Assembly (NCBI GenBank): GCA_026390595.1
Contig: JAPLFQ010000024.1
Coordinates: 116,399-180,398 of the forward strand
DNA: 64,000 nt
Direction: 5' to 3'
From: Ignavibacteriales bacterium
GTDB lineage: Bacteria; Bacteroidota; Ignavibacteria; UBA10030
Shown: piece after piece, positions 17,777 to 27,400 of the stretch
How positions within the stretch are numbered: the stretch's first letter is position 1
Layout of the letters: each line of letters begins with the position of its first letter
The notes under the pieces: generated by a model
What the model was told of the DNA's origin: nothing
Database searches by the model: none
The model's input: the letters and a program-made list of their open reading frames with translations, nothing else
Made by a program: the position numbers and the translations under genes

Positions 17777-20700
17777 ATGACAACTCCTCCTGTTCTACCC
17801 ATATTTTTTCGAGTGGTCCTGATTGCCTTGTTCCTGAGCTGTCAGAGCATTGTGGTCTTATCGCAGGCCAATCAGTCCCCCTATAGGTTTGATTTTGGAC
17901 CGATCACGAGTGTGACTTGGAATGAGTCTGTTCGCGTTACGGCCGAGACAAAATACACGAAAGAGCGCGGTTATGGTCTCCTGACGGATTCACTTCAGCA
18001 GTTTTCCAAGTCGACTCTCCAACTTACACTCGGTACAGAGATATCAGACGGTCTCAAGAAGAACGGTGCCATCAGTTTTCGGATCGACGCGCCGAAAGGA
18101 AAGTACTTCGTAGAGATCATGATGGAGGGGGGGACCCGCGAGATCTGGGAAGGATCTATCTCGGTCAACGGGAAGGTGATCGTTCATCGCATCTCTTCGT
18201 TCGGATACAGCGCAGAGAGTGACTATGCCCCGCCGTACTGGGCCGTGATCCGACCGGTCGAGAATGAATCGGGCGAAATCACAGTCAGCATCGCAGCCGA
18301 CAAGCAGCCCAGCTCGGTTGCAGGCATCGTGCTCTACGCTGCAGAACCTGGTCCGATTCAGTTTGTCGATGGTGTCTTCAAGAAAAGCGCGGACGCCAAA
18401 GCACCGAACATTGATCTTGCTCTCAAGCTTATTAATGCCGGCAAGATCCGGGATGCGATGCGCATTGTCGATGCCATCCCCGACCAATGGCGTTATGAGA
18501 GAGCTCACCTTCTTTTTGCTGCAGCCTCGCGGATCGAAACGGAATCGCCGCACCAGTTCGTCGAAGCGGCAAAAGCATTGATCGAAGAGGAGTATCGCAA
18601 CAACCCCTCCCCGCGGTACCGGCTTGACCTGCGCCTCGCCGAGCTCTATCTTCGGTCTGACCGTCATTTCAAACAAGCCGGATGGCAATGGGCGCGCGAT
18701 GCTCACAGTCTTGGGATTTTCGGTAACTGCGAAGTGTCCGCGATCTCGTCTTCAGAAATCTCCTCACTTCCACATCACCCTCTCTGGTTCGCGGCAACGT
18801 GGCACATGGCGAAGACCTGTTACATGCTCTGGGTGGAACAAGGCGCCAAAGGTATGATCGAGAGGGCCGATTCGCTGTTCAGAATCATCGGCAACCTCTA
18901 TCCCCGCAGCGATCTCGTGAAGATGTACTTGAATGAGTACGAAGCACCGGGTTCGGGTATGAAGCGCGCGGCGGGGGTTCCCGAGTGGGCGGAGCTTCAG
19001 AGAATCGCAGTGAGCCAACTGAAAGACGTCATCCACTACTGGTCGGAAGCCCGGCAGGCGGAAGACGGGGAGTTTGGCGGGAAGTATGACGATGATGTCG
19101 AGATGATGCGATGGTGGCCCTTTGCGCGCGTAGGCGTGGATGATTCCATAACGCTTGCGGGCATGAAGCGGCTCGTGGATGGAATGTGGAACAGCAGTTG
19201 GATCGAGAACGGATGGTCGAAAAAAGTGCGGGATGTCGAGCACTCGTCCGAGCCGGTTGCCGACACGCAGCCGATGATGATCGGATTCGACTACGGGAAC
19301 CCGGTCTATGTCGAGCGATGCATGCAGAGCCTCAAACTGGCGATGGAGCTCTGGACCGGCAAGAACGCGTACGGTCACCGTCACTTCAAGTCGACCTGGT
19401 ATTCCTCCACGGAGGTTGATACTGAGAAGCCGAAGGATTGTGATGTTTCGTACAATACGCGCACGGTGAAAGCGATCCGGTGGCTCGCGTGGTACAACCG
19501 GCATCCCGAGGCTTTGAAATTTCTCAAGGAGTGGGGAGACGCGTGGCTTGAAGACTGCATGCGGACCGACAAAGGAAAACCGAAAGGAATCGTCCCGGCT
19601 GCGATCCGGTTTTCGGACGACGCTATCGGCGGACACGCCGACAACTGGCATCACCCGGGCATGTACTGGAACTACTACGATTATCACGGGGCGACCGACA
19701 TGCTCATGGAGTTCATGACAAACTACCAGTTGTTTCATGACCCGAAGTACCTTCAGCCGATCGAAATGTCCCTGGAACTGGTGAAGAAGCACCAGGGTCT
19801 CCGCGAAGTTCCCAAAGAGACCGGATCGGAAGAATGGGCGGCGTACATGATGATGCGCTCGGGCGGCTTCTGGGACGTTGCCGAACTCTGGCGTCTCGCG
19901 ACCTCGAATACGAAGTATGACGACCTGCTCAGGCAAAAAGGATCCGCTTACATCAAGTTTCGACTGACCTCAGATGACCAGTATTTGCGCGATGAACTGA
20001 CCGCCATGCTCAAGGATGCCCGGGAAAACCTGCCTCTCATCACGACGGAAGGGTACTTCACCGACCGAATTGAGATCCGGAACCTTCGTGACCGTGAAGA
20101 TCGCGGTGCTGGTGTTTTGGAATCGATGTATCTGGGCGCTCCAACTGTTGATCTCTTCTTTCCCTTCAGTCCCATTTTCTGGAGCGGCTTTGATACCACG
20201 TTCTCGGCCCTCGTCTTGAACGCATCACCGACAGGTCTGACGGCAAAGATGTTCAACCACGCAGCAACCGTTCAGCAGGGGCGGATTTCGTTTCTCCAGC
20301 TCAGCCCGGGTCGCTACATTTTGACCAAGGGAATCGATGCTGACCATGACGGTACATTTGAGACGGTTACACATACGGAGACGTTGGACATCGCTCAAAG
20401 AAATTTCTCCTTGCCGGTCTCTTCAGCGCCCGGGAAGGAAGAACTGTTGGTTGTGAAGCAGCTTGCCGGGGCAGCTCAACCGGAAACCGCCATGTGCGAT
20501 CTTGCAGTGACGGCGTCGGAACTGCGCGTTGTGAAGAAATCAGTCTCCGAAGTCGAGGTCACCCTTCCGGTGCATAACATCGGTACGCTGGGTGCCGCGA
20601 ACGTTTTGGTGGAACTCATGTCACATGGAGCCGCCTTGAAGGTGCTTTCACGGACGACTGTTGCGAAGATCGATGCTCCGCTTGACATGGTTCCAAAGAG

Positions 20701-20818
20701 CCAGCGAGTTTCCTTCACGCTCCCCGCGCTGCAAGGCCGGTACACGATACGTGTCAGCCTTCCATCGGGTGGCCAGGAAATTACTGACGTAAACAACTCA
20801 GTGTCGTTCTCATTGTAA
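17777..20818 (+). CDS. Large exported protein of unknown function in polysaccharide locus
   Basis: 1013 residues, not recognised. A signal peptide (about 1-30) precedes a galactose-binding-like beta domain (RFDFGP near 37 to about 195), a short helical TPR-like part (about 205-330), a long helical region (about 400-760) with aromatic and acidic clusters (DDDVEMMRWWPFARVGVDDS, NGWSKKVRDVEHSSEP, DNWHHPGMYWNYYDYHG), and a C-terminal beta part ending in a CARDB-like domain (IGTLGAANVLVELM near 930-1013). The helical middle looks like an alpha/alpha toroid of a glycosidase or lyase, and the conserved-looking D, E, H and W residues fit a carbohydrate site. First gene after the operator, so it is likely the leader of the inducible operon. 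Confidence 0.72.
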   Translation: MTTPPVLPIFFRVVLIALFLSCQSIVVLSQANQSPYRFDFGPITSVTWNESVRVTAETKYTKERGYGLLTDSLQQFSKSTLQLTLGTEISDGLKKNGAISFRIDAPKGKYFVEIMMEGGTREIWEGSISVNGKVIVHRISSFGYSAESDYAPPYWAVIRPVENESGEITVSIAADKQPSSVAGIVLYAAEPGPIQFVDGVFKKSADAKAPNIDLALKLINAGKIRDAMRIVDAIPDQWRYERAHLLFAAASRIETESPHQFVEAAKALIEEEYRNNPSPRYRLDLRLAELYLRSDRHFKQAGWQWARDAHSLGIFGNCEVSAISSSEISSLPHHPLWFAATWHMAKTCYMLWVEQGAKGMIERADSLFRIIGNLYPRSDLVKMYLNEYEAPGSGMKRAAGVPEWAELQRIAVSQLKDVIHYWSEARQAEDGEFGGKYDDDVEMMRWWPFARVGVDDSITLAGMKRLVDGMWNSSWIENGWSKKVRDVEHSSEPVADTQPMMIGFDYGNPVYVERCMQSLKLAMELWTGKNAYGHRHFKSTWYSSTEVDTEKPKDCDVSYNTRTVKAIRWLAWYNRHPEALKFLKEWGDAWLEDCMRTDKGKPKGIVPAAIRFSDDAIGGHADNWHHPGMYWNYYDYHGATDMLMEFMTNYQLFHDPKYLQPIEMSLELVKKHQGLREVPKETGSEEWAAYMMMRSGGFWDVAELWRLATSNTKYDDLLRQKGSAYIKFRLTSDDQYLRDELTAMLKDARENLPLITTEGYFTDRIEIRNLRDREDRGAGVLESMYLGAPTVDLFFPFSPIFWSGFDTTFSALVLNASPTGLTAKMFNHAATVQQGRISFLQLSPGRYILTKGIDADHDGTFETVTHTETLDIAQRNFSLPVSSAPGKEELLVVKQLAGAAQPETAMCDLAVTASELRVVKKSVSEVEVTLPVHNIGTLGAANVLVELMSHGAALKVLSRTTVAKIDAPLDMVPKSQRVSFTLPALQGRYTIRVSLPSGGQEITDVNNSVSFSL

Positions 20819-20822
20819 GAAT

Positions 20823-22778
20823 ATGAACCGCCAAGAACCTCAAGGCCCTGAAGAACTCACGGGTCATCTGAAAACGAAGACAATACTTTCTTCTTGGCGT
20901 TCTCTGCGCCTTGGCGGTTTGATCCTTGTGGGAACGACCCTCCTGATAGCCCAGACTCATACTGCGATGGTTGATCTCCGGGGCGAGTATGCAAAGACGC
21001 TCATCGAATTGTCGAACACGATCGTCTCCCAACAGGTGAAGGAACCGACCGATTCGAACTTCGGTGCCATTCGATGCGTCCATTGCAATGTCTATCATAC
21101 ACGAGCGTCAGAATCTGTTTTCCCCCTTTTCGTTTCCTACTCAATTACTCATGATAAGAAATACCTGGACGCTGCCGTCAACACAGGCAACTGGCTGATC
21201 AGGCAGCAACTTCCGGATGGAAGCTGGAAAGAGACTCCTGAAGATTGGACCGGAACGACGACCGATCAACTCTTGATGCTGGCTGAGACCTACGAGGGGA
21301 TCCGCCCGAGTCTCTCTGGTGCAGAGCAATCTGCGTGGTTGACGTCGATGCGCAAGGCGGCTGACTACCTCATGAAGATCATGACGCCCGAGTGGGCGAG
21401 CATCAATTACGTTGCAACCACCACCGCGACGCTTGTGCGCGTCAATCGCGTTGTGCCCGATCCGAAATATGTGCTGCGTGCGAAGGAACTCGCTCACCGG
21501 ACAATTTCAAAAATGGACGAGGATGGGTTTCTGACGGGTGAGGGAGGACGAGAGCACGACAACAAGTACGGAGTCGATCTCGGATACAATATGGAGATGT
21601 CTCTCTGGGGCTTGGGGTACTACGCCAGGATGGCTAAGGACACGGTTGTAGAAAGTGCAGTCCGCTCTTCACTCCGCACTCACGTGTACTTCATCTACCC
21701 GGACGGTTCGCTGGACGCATCCTGGGGGATCCGGTCGAACAAGTGGACGACGTATGGAAGCGCGACGTCGGACGGGTGCCAGGTTCTTTTTACCCTGTTC
21801 GCCGCCGACCAGCCCTTTTATGCGACCGCCGCGTACAAGAATCTGGAGTATCTCCGGACCAACATTACGAACGGTTTCATTGGCTACGGTCCCCAGTACT
21901 CCGAATTGTTCAACAAACCTCCTTGTGTCTATCCGACCTTCACGAAAGCGAAGAACCTCGCGCTCGCCTATACTCTCGAATCAGGCGCGTTGCGGACTCT
22001 CTCGCCGCTTCCTACAGACAAGTCAGGGTGGCTGAAGTACTTCCCTACCGTCCAGGTGGCAGAGGTCCGGACAAAGAATTTCATGGTTTCCATCCCCGCC
22101 TATCGGTATAAGGATATCGAGAGGAAAGACAAGAGCAAATACATGTTCCGGCCCACTGGCGGATCCATCTCGAACCTGTGGGTGGAAGGATACGGCTTGC
22201 TTCAGGCGTCAAGCCAGACGTTTTACGCCCGCTGGGAACCGATGAGTTTTCCGGAAGTGGACACGGTGATTACCCTCACGCCGCGTATCGAGTTCAGAAC
22301 AAAAGGGCGCTACTTCACCAACTTGTTTGAATTCGATGGAGTCATGACAACCTCCAGCGAAAGCGACGGATCGCATAGTGTGAAGACAAGCGGCGAATTG
22401 AGGGACAAAACCTGGTATGCAGGAGGGATTGCGTACCGGCTCACGCACACGATTCGTGACAATGATCTGGTTAAAACGGTCGAACTGACATACCACGATG
22501 CCTGGGAGAGCGTGCAGATCGTGGAGCCGTTCATTCAGTGGCCTGGAATGACTGTCACAATGATCGACGAAAAGACCGTGCTCATCAAAACCCCCCGGAG
22601 ACAATTTGAGCTCAAAATCATTGAAGGCGACGCACGGTTGGTCCTGGGGAGGGAAGCGGCCCACTACTGGTCGCCGTACCCGGCACTGAAAGCGTATCCG
22701 GTGGAGCTTGAAATTGAGAAGCCCGCGACAGGATTCAAACAAAGAGTTTCGTACCGCATCTCGATTGTCGGAGAGTGA
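20823..22778 (+). CDS. Toroid-fold exported protein, CxxC-x3-H family, copy 1
   Basis: 651 residues, paralogous to the gene at 32362 along its whole length; I do not recognise a named family. Shared features are a CxxCxxxHTRA motif (CVHCNVYHTRASE here), NWLIRQQ, WTGTT.DQLLM, KMDEDGF, KYGVDLGY.M.MSLWGL and KWTT.GS, then a C-terminal beta domain. The pattern is that of an alpha/alpha-toroid lyase or hydrolase followed by a beta-sandwich, as in heparinase or chondroitinase-like enzymes. The first 40 residues are encoded by a palindromic repeat (20826-20919), and the hydrophobic export segment LGGLILVGTTLLIAQT straddles its end. The start is 5 bases after the previous stop with no strong ribosome-binding site, so coupling is likely. 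Confidence 0.75.
   Translation: MNRQEPQGPEELTGHLKTKTILSSWRSLRLGGLILVGTTLLIAQTHTAMVDLRGEYAKTLIELSNTIVSQQVKEPTDSNFGAIRCVHCNVYHTRASESVFPLFVSYSITHDKKYLDAAVNTGNWLIRQQLPDGSWKETPEDWTGTTTDQLLMLAETYEGIRPSLSGAEQSAWLTSMRKAADYLMKIMTPEWASINYVATTTATLVRVNRVVPDPKYVLRAKELAHRTISKMDEDGFLTGEGGREHDNKYGVDLGYNMEMSLWGLGYYARMAKDTVVESAVRSSLRTHVYFIYPDGSLDASWGIRSNKWTTYGSATSDGCQVLFTLFAADQPFYATAAYKNLEYLRTNITNGFIGYGPQYSELFNKPPCVYPTFTKAKNLALAYTLESGALRTLSPLPTDKSGWLKYFPTVQVAEVRTKNFMVSIPAYRYKDIERKDKSKYMFRPTGGSISNLWVEGYGLLQASSQTFYARWEPMSFPEVDTVITLTPRIEFRTKGRYFTNLFEFDGVMTTSSESDGSHSVKTSGELRDKTWYAGGIAYRLTHTIRDNDLVKTVELTYHDAWESVQIVEPFIQWPGMTVTMIDEKTVLIKTPRRQFELKIIEGDARLVLGREAAHYWSPYPALKAYPVELEIEKPATGFKQRVSYRISIVGE
20826..20919. repeat. 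Palindromic repeat (CGCCAAG class) at gene start
   Basis: Arms AACCGCCAAG (20826-20835) and CTTGGCGGTT (20910-20919) are perfect inverted copies, with further inner complementarity (CAAGAAC.../TTCTTGGCG). It belongs to the same class as the elements at 50952 and 54096, which share CGCAAAG or CGCCAAG words. Unlike those it is translated, supplying the start region of the 651-residue protein. Confidence 0.7.
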
Positions 22779-22849
22779 AGAAAGCAAACGCTCTCTGGTG
22801 CCAATTGAACAATAGAACAGTACTCAGAAAATGATATGAGGGCAATGTT

Positions 22850-25774
22850 ATGAGGCGAACGTCTACAGAAAGAAAACAATCAACAACTCTGCTCCGACCA
22901 CTTGGCCTGATGAGCAGTGTGAGCCGGGTAATGCTCGGTCTTCTGCTGCTGTGTTCGGTTTCATCTTCGGCCTTTGGTCAGGGGTATGGAACGATCACCG
23001 GCCGGATCTATGATGGTGCGGACGGTACTGCGCTCCCGGGTGCGAACGTGCTTGTGAAGGGGACTGCCAAGGGTGCGGCGACGAACAACGACGGGAAGTT
23101 CAGAATCAACCAGATTGCGCAGGGGAAGATCACACTCGTGGTTCGCTACCTCGGATACGAGACCGCCGAGCGTGAGGTGATTGTGAAGGCGGATCAGACG
23201 GAGGATCTTGAGGTTGCTCTGAAGTCGACGGTGATCCAGCAAAACGAAGTTGTGGTGACTGCCCAGATGAAAGGGCAGCAGGCGGCGATCAACCAGCAGC
23301 TTACTTCCATGACAATCTCGAACGTTGTTGCTCGCGACCGGATACAGGAATTGCCTGACAACAACGCCGCGGAGTCTATTGGGCGGTTGCCCGGAGTGTC
23401 CATCCAACGTGACGCAGGTGAAGGATCGAAAGTAATCATGCGCGGGATGTCGCCGAAATACAACCCGATAACCATCGAGGGCCAGAAGATTCCCGCCACA
23501 GACGCTGTCGATCGGTCCGTCGACCTGACGATGATTTCCTCTGAGATGCTGTCGGGCATCGAAGTCACGAAAGCGAACACGCCGGACAAGGACGGCGATG
23601 CTATCGGGGGAACGGTGAATTTCGAAATGAAGAAAGCGGACGCAGGGTGGCAGACACGCGCACGACTTGAGGGGGGGTACTCAAGTCAAGACAAGAGTTA
23701 TCAGAATTTCCGCGGCAGCCTGAGCGCGAGCAACAGGTTCTTCAATGACGCCCTTGGCGTTCTGATGGAGGGGAACTTTCAGCGCGCCCATCGTCCCTCG
23801 GATGAATTCGCGGCCTCCTATTCGGTCAACAACACGGTCGTCAAAATCGACAACACCTCGCTCGTCGATCGATTTGAGACCCGCGATCGATTCGGGGGCA
23901 ACATGATTCTCGATTACGGGTTCAGCAAGGGATTTATCAAGATGAGCACGTTGTACAGCCGCACAGAGCGGGATGAGACCCAACGGAGAGTCAGGTACCA
24001 AATCTCAACATCAATCACTGAAAACTCATTGCGGAAACGGTTTGTTAATATCGATCTTTTGACAAATGTTCTTGCCGGCGAGTACAATTTCGATTTCATG
24101 AAAGCGAACTGGAGCACGAACTACGCATCGACCCGCCAGGAGACCCCGTTCCAGCACGATTCACGTTTTGAGGAGCAGGGAGCATTCAACTCTCAGGTTG
24201 TCGATCAGGGCCCGGAGAAAGCGATTGCCCAGGCGAAGAACAGGCTCGATCTTTCGTACTTCCGGTATGACTACATCACCCAGCAATGGATCAAGGACGG
24301 CGATTTCGCGGGGCAGCTCGACTTCACGGTGCCGATGACGCTTGCGCCGGATATGTGGGCGAAGATCAAATTCGGCGGCAAGTACAAGGACAAGAGACGA
24401 GACGTCGACAACGCAGGGCTGGAGACGGAATCGAACGGGCCGGGGAACATCCTCATGAAACAATTTCCGGGGCGTTTCATCAAGACCACGGACGGAAGGG
24501 ACCTGATGAGCTACATGAACTTCGTCGACGACAGCTTCAAGGCCGAGAATTTTCTCAATGGGCGCTACAATTTCCTGAATGCCCTGTCGGTCGATAAGCT
24601 GCAGTCGTTCTACGAAGAGTTCAAAGACTACAGACGTCCTTCAGACCGCAGGCGCTTCTACTTCGTTGACTATCTCGCCGAATTGGACGACTATCTGGCC
24701 GGCGAAAAGGTCACCGCCGCATATGCGATGGCCGAGATCAAGTGGGGCACATGGGTGACGGTCATGCCCGGTGTGCGCTACGAGAGGACGGTGAACTGGT
24801 ATCAGACAAGATTTGGAGAGGTCACAAGAGATGCGACGACCGGCGATGTAATCGCACGTTCCGGCCAGGACACGGTCGGTACGTTGAGTTATGAAGACGT
24901 GCTTCCCATGCTCCATCTCCGTTTCAATTTCACCGAATGGGCAGACCTCCGTCTGGCTGTCACGAAGTCAATTTCGAGGCCTGACTATCAAAACCTTGTT
25001 CCGCGGAGGAAGATCGACGGCGATGCTCTCGAAGCATATTACGGGAACCCTTACATTGGGCGCATCAAGGCGGTCAACTATGATGCAGCGCTCTCGTTTT
25101 ACGACGGCCGTCTGGGTCTCCTCGGCGTTGGCGGCTTCTACAAAATTGTCAGGGATATCGACTACATCAAGCAGGGGCTTATCAAGTTCTATGACAAGGC
25201 CGATCCGACGAGGTTCACGACCTATAAGCTGTTCCAGCCGGACAACCTCCCCTATGATTCGAGGGTGTACGGCTTCGAATGCGAAATCCAGACAAACTTT
25301 CAGTTCCTGCCGAGTCCGCTCGACGGCATTCTCCTGAACATCAATTTCTCAAGGATCTTTTCAAAAACGCTTCTTCCCTACACGGACTACAGTCAACGTG
25401 ATCCATTCCCTCCGTTCAGGCCGGTTGCCAAGGACACATCCCGCGTTATCCCGATGCCGGGACAATCCGACCGCATCGCGAACGTGACCGTCGGCTATGA
25501 AAAGGGCAAATTCTCAGCCAGGCTGTCTCTCATCTATCAGTCCAATGCGCTAGCGGTTATCGGTGAAACGGCGGAGGTCGACGGATATACAGACGATTAC
25601 AAACGATGGGATCTGACGCTGCAGTACAAACTCCCATGGCATTCATCTGTCATGTTGTCCATCAACAATTTGACGAACCTTCCCGACCGATCATATACGT
25701 CGGCGATGCGGTATCCGACAGAGGAGAAGTACTTCGGCTGGACCGCTGAACTTGGAATTCGATTTGAACTCTAG
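22850..25774 (+). CDS. TonB-dependent outer-membrane receptor
   Basis: 974 residues. A long positively charged N-terminus and signal peptide (cleavage after about 45, SSAFGQ) precede a carboxypeptidase-regulatory-like beta domain (GYGTITGRIYDGADGTALPGA...), then a plug with ELPDNNAAESIGRLPGVSIQ and VIMRGMSP, and a 22-strand barrel ending in GWTAELGIRFEL with the usual terminal aromatic/hydrophobic residue. The plug signature resembles the Xanthomonas/Caulobacter-type sugar receptors more than SusC, and no SusD-like lipoprotein gene accompanies it. It should import oligosaccharides made by the secreted enzymes, driven by TonB. GAGGGC lies upstream of the ATG. Confidence 0.92.
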   Translation: MRRTSTERKQSTTLLRPLGLMSSVSRVMLGLLLLCSVSSSAFGQGYGTITGRIYDGADGTALPGANVLVKGTAKGAATNNDGKFRINQIAQGKITLVVRYLGYETAEREVIVKADQTEDLEVALKSTVIQQNEVVVTAQMKGQQAAINQQLTSMTISNVVARDRIQELPDNNAAESIGRLPGVSIQRDAGEGSKVIMRGMSPKYNPITIEGQKIPATDAVDRSVDLTMISSEMLSGIEVTKANTPDKDGDAIGGTVNFEMKKADAGWQTRARLEGGYSSQDKSYQNFRGSLSASNRFFNDALGVLMEGNFQRAHRPSDEFAASYSVNNTVVKIDNTSLVDRFETRDRFGGNMILDYGFSKGFIKMSTLYSRTERDETQRRVRYQISTSITENSLRKRFVNIDLLTNVLAGEYNFDFMKANWSTNYASTRQETPFQHDSRFEEQGAFNSQVVDQGPEKAIAQAKNRLDLSYFRYDYITQQWIKDGDFAGQLDFTVPMTLAPDMWAKIKFGGKYKDKRRDVDNAGLETESNGPGNILMKQFPGRFIKTTDGRDLMSYMNFVDDSFKAENFLNGRYNFLNALSVDKLQSFYEEFKDYRRPSDRRRFYFVDYLAELDDYLAGEKVTAAYAMAEIKWGTWVTVMPGVRYERTVNWYQTRFGEVTRDATTGDVIARSGQDTVGTLSYEDVLPMLHLRFNFTEWADLRLAVTKSISRPDYQNLVPRRKIDGDALEAYYGNPYIGRIKAVNYDAALSFYDGRLGLLGVGGFYKIVRDIDYIKQGLIKFYDKADPTRFTTYKLFQPDNLPYDSRVYGFECEIQTNFQFLPSPLDGILLNINFSRIFSKTLLPYTDYSQRDPFPPFRPVAKDTSRVIPMPGQSDRIANVTVGYEKGKFSARLSLIYQSNALAVIGETAEVDGYTDDYKRWDLTLQYKLPWHSSVMLSINNLTNLPDRSYTSAMRYPTEEKYFGWTAELGIRFEL

Positions 25775-25822
25775 ATATCTCACTAACTCACGTTGCATCA
25801 ATTCCATCATAAGGAGGTTTCC

Positions 25823-27379
25823 ATGAAACAGAGGCACCTTTTTTCAGCCATCGGCATACTCGCAGTCGTGTTGGCGATCTGTACAATCCCCGCCAACGCG
25901 CAGCGAATTATCAACGTCCCGCAAGGAATCGGGACGCTGGAACAGACGATCCACGGCGATTCTCTGAACCGCAAAACACAGCCCACAGTGTATGTTCTCC
26001 AACGTGGTGGTTACTACGGAACACTGACGTCAGTTGTTAACTTTGATCAACTGAACATCCGTGCAGCATACGGGACGGGAGCAATGCCGATCGTGCGTCC
26101 GGCAATCCCGGCCACGGGCAGCGCGTCGCGTCCCTTTGCACCCAAAGGCAATCTGACAATTTCCAATCTTTATATTGTAGGCAAGGACGACAATCAGACA
26201 GCTCCGGTCCTCATTACTGACGTTATCCGCCCGACGGCGGGGGGATTGCGTCTCGTGATCGACTCGTGTCATCTAGATCAGGATGGCTCTTCCGCGATTC
26301 GCCTGGACAACGCAAACAACAAGGTCTTCATCACTAACTCAATCTTCAGCAACATGGGTGACCAGAACAGTCTGAATGGCAGAATCCTTGACACCCGTGG
26401 AACGAACCAGGATACGCTCGTGATCGAGAATTGCATCATCTACAACATCACGGAAAAGTTGGTCCGCACCGGTACTGAAGGTGCCACCGGATTCATGGGC
26501 TACTACAGAATCAACCAAAACACGATCGTCAACTGCCCGAATAATACGATGTTCAATTTCGGCAAGGTTAAGACCGGTTTCTACACGAACAACTTGCTGG
26601 TCAATTCAGCCTGCATCGGCGACACATCAACGCCGGGCGGAATGTTGATGGCGGATCCACGAACCGATACGCCGCAGAGCCTGACGATTACGAACAACAA
26701 TTGGTACATCGACACGGCGATCATGAACCTCTACAAGACCATCAAGCCGCCATTCTCGTTGTTCACGCCGCGGCGCAGGAACCTGATGGACACGACGGTT
26801 ATTCGGATCTCCGCGACGACACGCTCCAAGAATGACACCATCGCGGTCGCATTCGCAACCGGCCTCACGGTCCCGACAGCCACCGTGCTCTCCATGCACG
26901 ACACGTCGAAGTCTCAAATAACCAACCAGAAGACCAACCTGCCGGCAGCTCCGGGCTCCATCGAGTTCGGCCAGACCCACTATGCTCTCAATCTCAGCTA
27001 CCCGACCACTTCACCGCTCTATACCGCAGGAACAAAGGGGCAGAGGATTGGCTCGTGGTTGGATTGGAAGATCGCAATGGGAATCGGCGACGGTGGGCAT
27101 GTGGACGGCATCCCGGCGCAGTATGCTCTCGACCAGAACTACCCGAACCCGTTCAATCCGTCGACAGCTATCAGCTATCGGCTATCAGCGAACAGCCGGG
27201 TATCATTGAAGGTATTTGATCTCCTCGGCAGAGAAATCGCGACGCTGGTGAATGGGACGTTCTCGGCTGGTTCGCACACTGTGCAATGGGATGCTTCGTC
27301 GCAACCGAGCGGTGTCTATATGTACCGCCTGCAAGTGAACGGCGCATCGCAGACGAAGAAGATGGTTCTCACGAAGTAA
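25823..27379 (+). CDS. Secreted beta-helix protein with type IX secretion tail
   Basis: 518 residues. The start follows a strong AAGGAGG site; an earlier TTG in frame is ignored. After the signal peptide (ends ANAQ) the sequence shows the pattern of a right-handed parallel beta-helix (about 60-300: LTISNLYIVGKDD, VFITNSIFSNMGD, LVIENCIIYNI), like pectate or chondroitinase-B lyases or DUF5123-type domains. Catalytic residues cannot be assigned. The C-terminal 85 residues are the type IX sorting domain (YPNPFNPSTAISY, VFDLLGRE, SGVYMYRL). It directly follows the TonB receptor (48 bases), the place a SusD would hold in Bacteroides, so it may be a surface glycan-binding or lyase partner; this is inference. 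Confidence 0.82.
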   Translation: MKQRHLFSAIGILAVVLAICTIPANAQRIINVPQGIGTLEQTIHGDSLNRKTQPTVYVLQRGGYYGTLTSVVNFDQLNIRAAYGTGAMPIVRPAIPATGSASRPFAPKGNLTISNLYIVGKDDNQTAPVLITDVIRPTAGGLRLVIDSCHLDQDGSSAIRLDNANNKVFITNSIFSNMGDQNSLNGRILDTRGTNQDTLVIENCIIYNITEKLVRTGTEGATGFMGYYRINQNTIVNCPNNTMFNFGKVKTGFYTNNLLVNSACIGDTSTPGGMLMADPRTDTPQSLTITNNNWYIDTAIMNLYKTIKPPFSLFTPRRRNLMDTTVIRISATTRSKNDTIAVAFATGLTVPTATVLSMHDTSKSQITNQKTNLPAAPGSIEFGQTHYALNLSYPTTSPLYTAGTKGQRIGSWLDWKIAMGIGDGGHVDGIPAQYALDQNYPNPFNPSTAISYRLSANSRVSLKVFDLLGREIATLVNGTFSAGSHTVQWDASSQPSGVYMYRLQVNGASQTKKMVLTK

Positions 27380-27400
27380 GCTGAGGTGCTCTCAGAACCC

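Noticed and set aside
18764..19936. 390-codon open frame on the minus strand inside the 1013-residue gene
   Set aside because: Its Arg/His/Val-rich composition is typical of antisense translation, and it has no start signal.
27168..27200. AGCTATCAGCTATCGGCTATCAGC repeat-like words within the type IX tail
   Set aside because: The encoded residues (AISYRLSANSRVSLKVF) fit the normal sorting-domain pattern, so this is coding sequence rather than an insertion.
22850..27379. SusC/SusD pair
   Set aside because: The receptor is a general TonB type and the following protein is a beta-helix with a type IX tail, not a helical SusD lipoprotein.
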